From the NCBI GenBank assembly GCA_964057225.1, contig OZ059896.1:22254501-22318500 (forward strand): 64,000 nt of DNA. The letters are read 5' to 3'. This document shows, piece after piece, positions 63,879 to 64,000 of the stretch. The stretch is from Auanema rhodensis (lineage: Eukaryota > Nematoda > Chromadorea > Rhabditida > Rhabditidae). Both the position numbers and the translations under genes were made by a program. Position 1 is the first letter of the stretch. Every line of letters begins with the position of its first letter. A model generated the notes under the pieces. That model was given only the letters and a program-made list of their open reading frames with translations. It ran no database searches and had not been told where the DNA came from.

Positions 63879-64000
63879 TTTTTAAGCTGCGTCGATCTGT
63901 GTTATCAGATTTGCGCTAGCTTAAAAATGCACCGAGATATCAACTGATATAAGTTCACACTTATATCCTCGATTTTCACCCTGAAGAATTAATTTTTTCG
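63879..64000 (+). repeat. Partial monomer 183 at the window edge (122 bp)
   Basis: Monomer positions 1-122, with G21, A81, attaatt and T120, cut by the end of the window and not by a biological boundary. The markers present fit K, D' or E. Confidence 0.95.

Larger units (their letters stand above)
1..64000 (+). repeat. 351-bp satellite DNA array, 182 complete monomers plus a partial one
   Basis: The motif tttttaagctgcg recurs at 1, 352, 703, 1054 and so on to 63879, so the period is 351 bp. 182 x 351 is 63882 and the observed span is 63878, which matches the four 1-bp deletions found by reading. All copies are in the same orientation, with no inversion, no unique DNA and no inserted element. 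Neighbouring copies usually differ at only a few of 351 positions. The consensus is about 68% A+T. By structure this is a major heterochromatic satellite, probably centromeric or pericentromeric; that location is inference. I do not recognise the family by name. The strand label is arbitrary because nothing here shows a transcription direction. Confidence 0.98.

Noticed and set aside
1-64000. CRISPR array
   Set aside because: The repeats are 351 bp and contiguous with no unique spacers; CRISPR repeats are about 24-50 bp separated by unique spacers.
1-64000. Drosophila 1.688 (359-bp) satellite or another named family
   Set aside because: The length and AT-rich style are similar, but the sequence does not match what I recall of that family beyond short A/T-rich strings. 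I cannot name the family.
1-64000. Transposon or retroelement inserted in the array
   Set aside because: Monomer phase is kept through all 182 copies except for four single-base deletions, which leaves no room for an insertion or for target-site duplications.

Overview
The whole window is one uninterrupted tandem satellite-DNA array. I see no protein-coding gene, RNA gene, mobile element or unique spacer anywhere in it. The unit is 351 bp, about 31.6% G+C, and every copy runs head to tail in the same orientation. Taking the first base of each 'tttttaagctgcg' as monomer position 1, there are 182 complete monomers (1-63878) plus 122 bp of a 183rd. Length is almost fixed: I found only four indels, all 1-bp deletions in homopolymer runs (near 5419, 6120, 56724 and 60935). 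The array runs off both ends, so its true length and flanks are unknown.

This is eukaryotic heterochromatin, of the centromeric or pericentromeric satellite class. CpG is not depleted (12 CpG per consensus monomer against about 8.8 expected from base composition). That argues against a heavily CpG-methylated vertebrate or plant genome and fits an insect or another lightly methylated invertebrate. I do not recognise the family, and the species assignment is inference.

Monomers differ at few sites, but these sites are strongly linked and define subfamilies. Numbers are monomer positions. A: A114T with C133 kept. A': A plus T44G. B: G56A, G105A, A156T/T159A, T196C. C: A45G, preceded by a monomer carrying G350C. 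D: A81T. D': like D but A81. E: A156T/T159A (E2 when C133 is kept). F: T111A/T112A, C137T, T159A. G: C133 and A114 kept. H: A158C, usually with G21C. I: T111A, T120C, T159A, T196C. J: A109G, T111A. K: T159A, T196C. From B onward, unless stated, position 133 is T.

Layout: 1-5265 is heterogeneous and rich in private changes. 5266-6667 is a recent dimer duplication. 6317-9124 is mixed E/F/G/B/A/D. 9125-16495 is dominated by D and C, with D-C-C trimers. 17198-31237 is a higher-order repeat of 13, 15 and 12 monomers. 31238-39310 holds 6-monomer units B-A-E-C-F(-F). 39311-47383 mixes A'/C/D/B. From 47384 a new set (G21C, A158C) appears and A, B and C die out. From 57211 the I/J/K forms appear in K-I-J trimers. 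The pattern is what unequal crossover and gene conversion would leave: nested local amplifications at several scales.

Each monomer carries four dyad symmetries (around positions 351-50, 68-89, 192-226 and 240-267), an A-tract region expected to bend DNA, and an 83-bp core (219-301) that is nearly invariant across all 182 copies while position 105-160 varies freely. That core and the dyads are the best candidates for function, such as protein binding, cruciform formation or nucleosome phasing.
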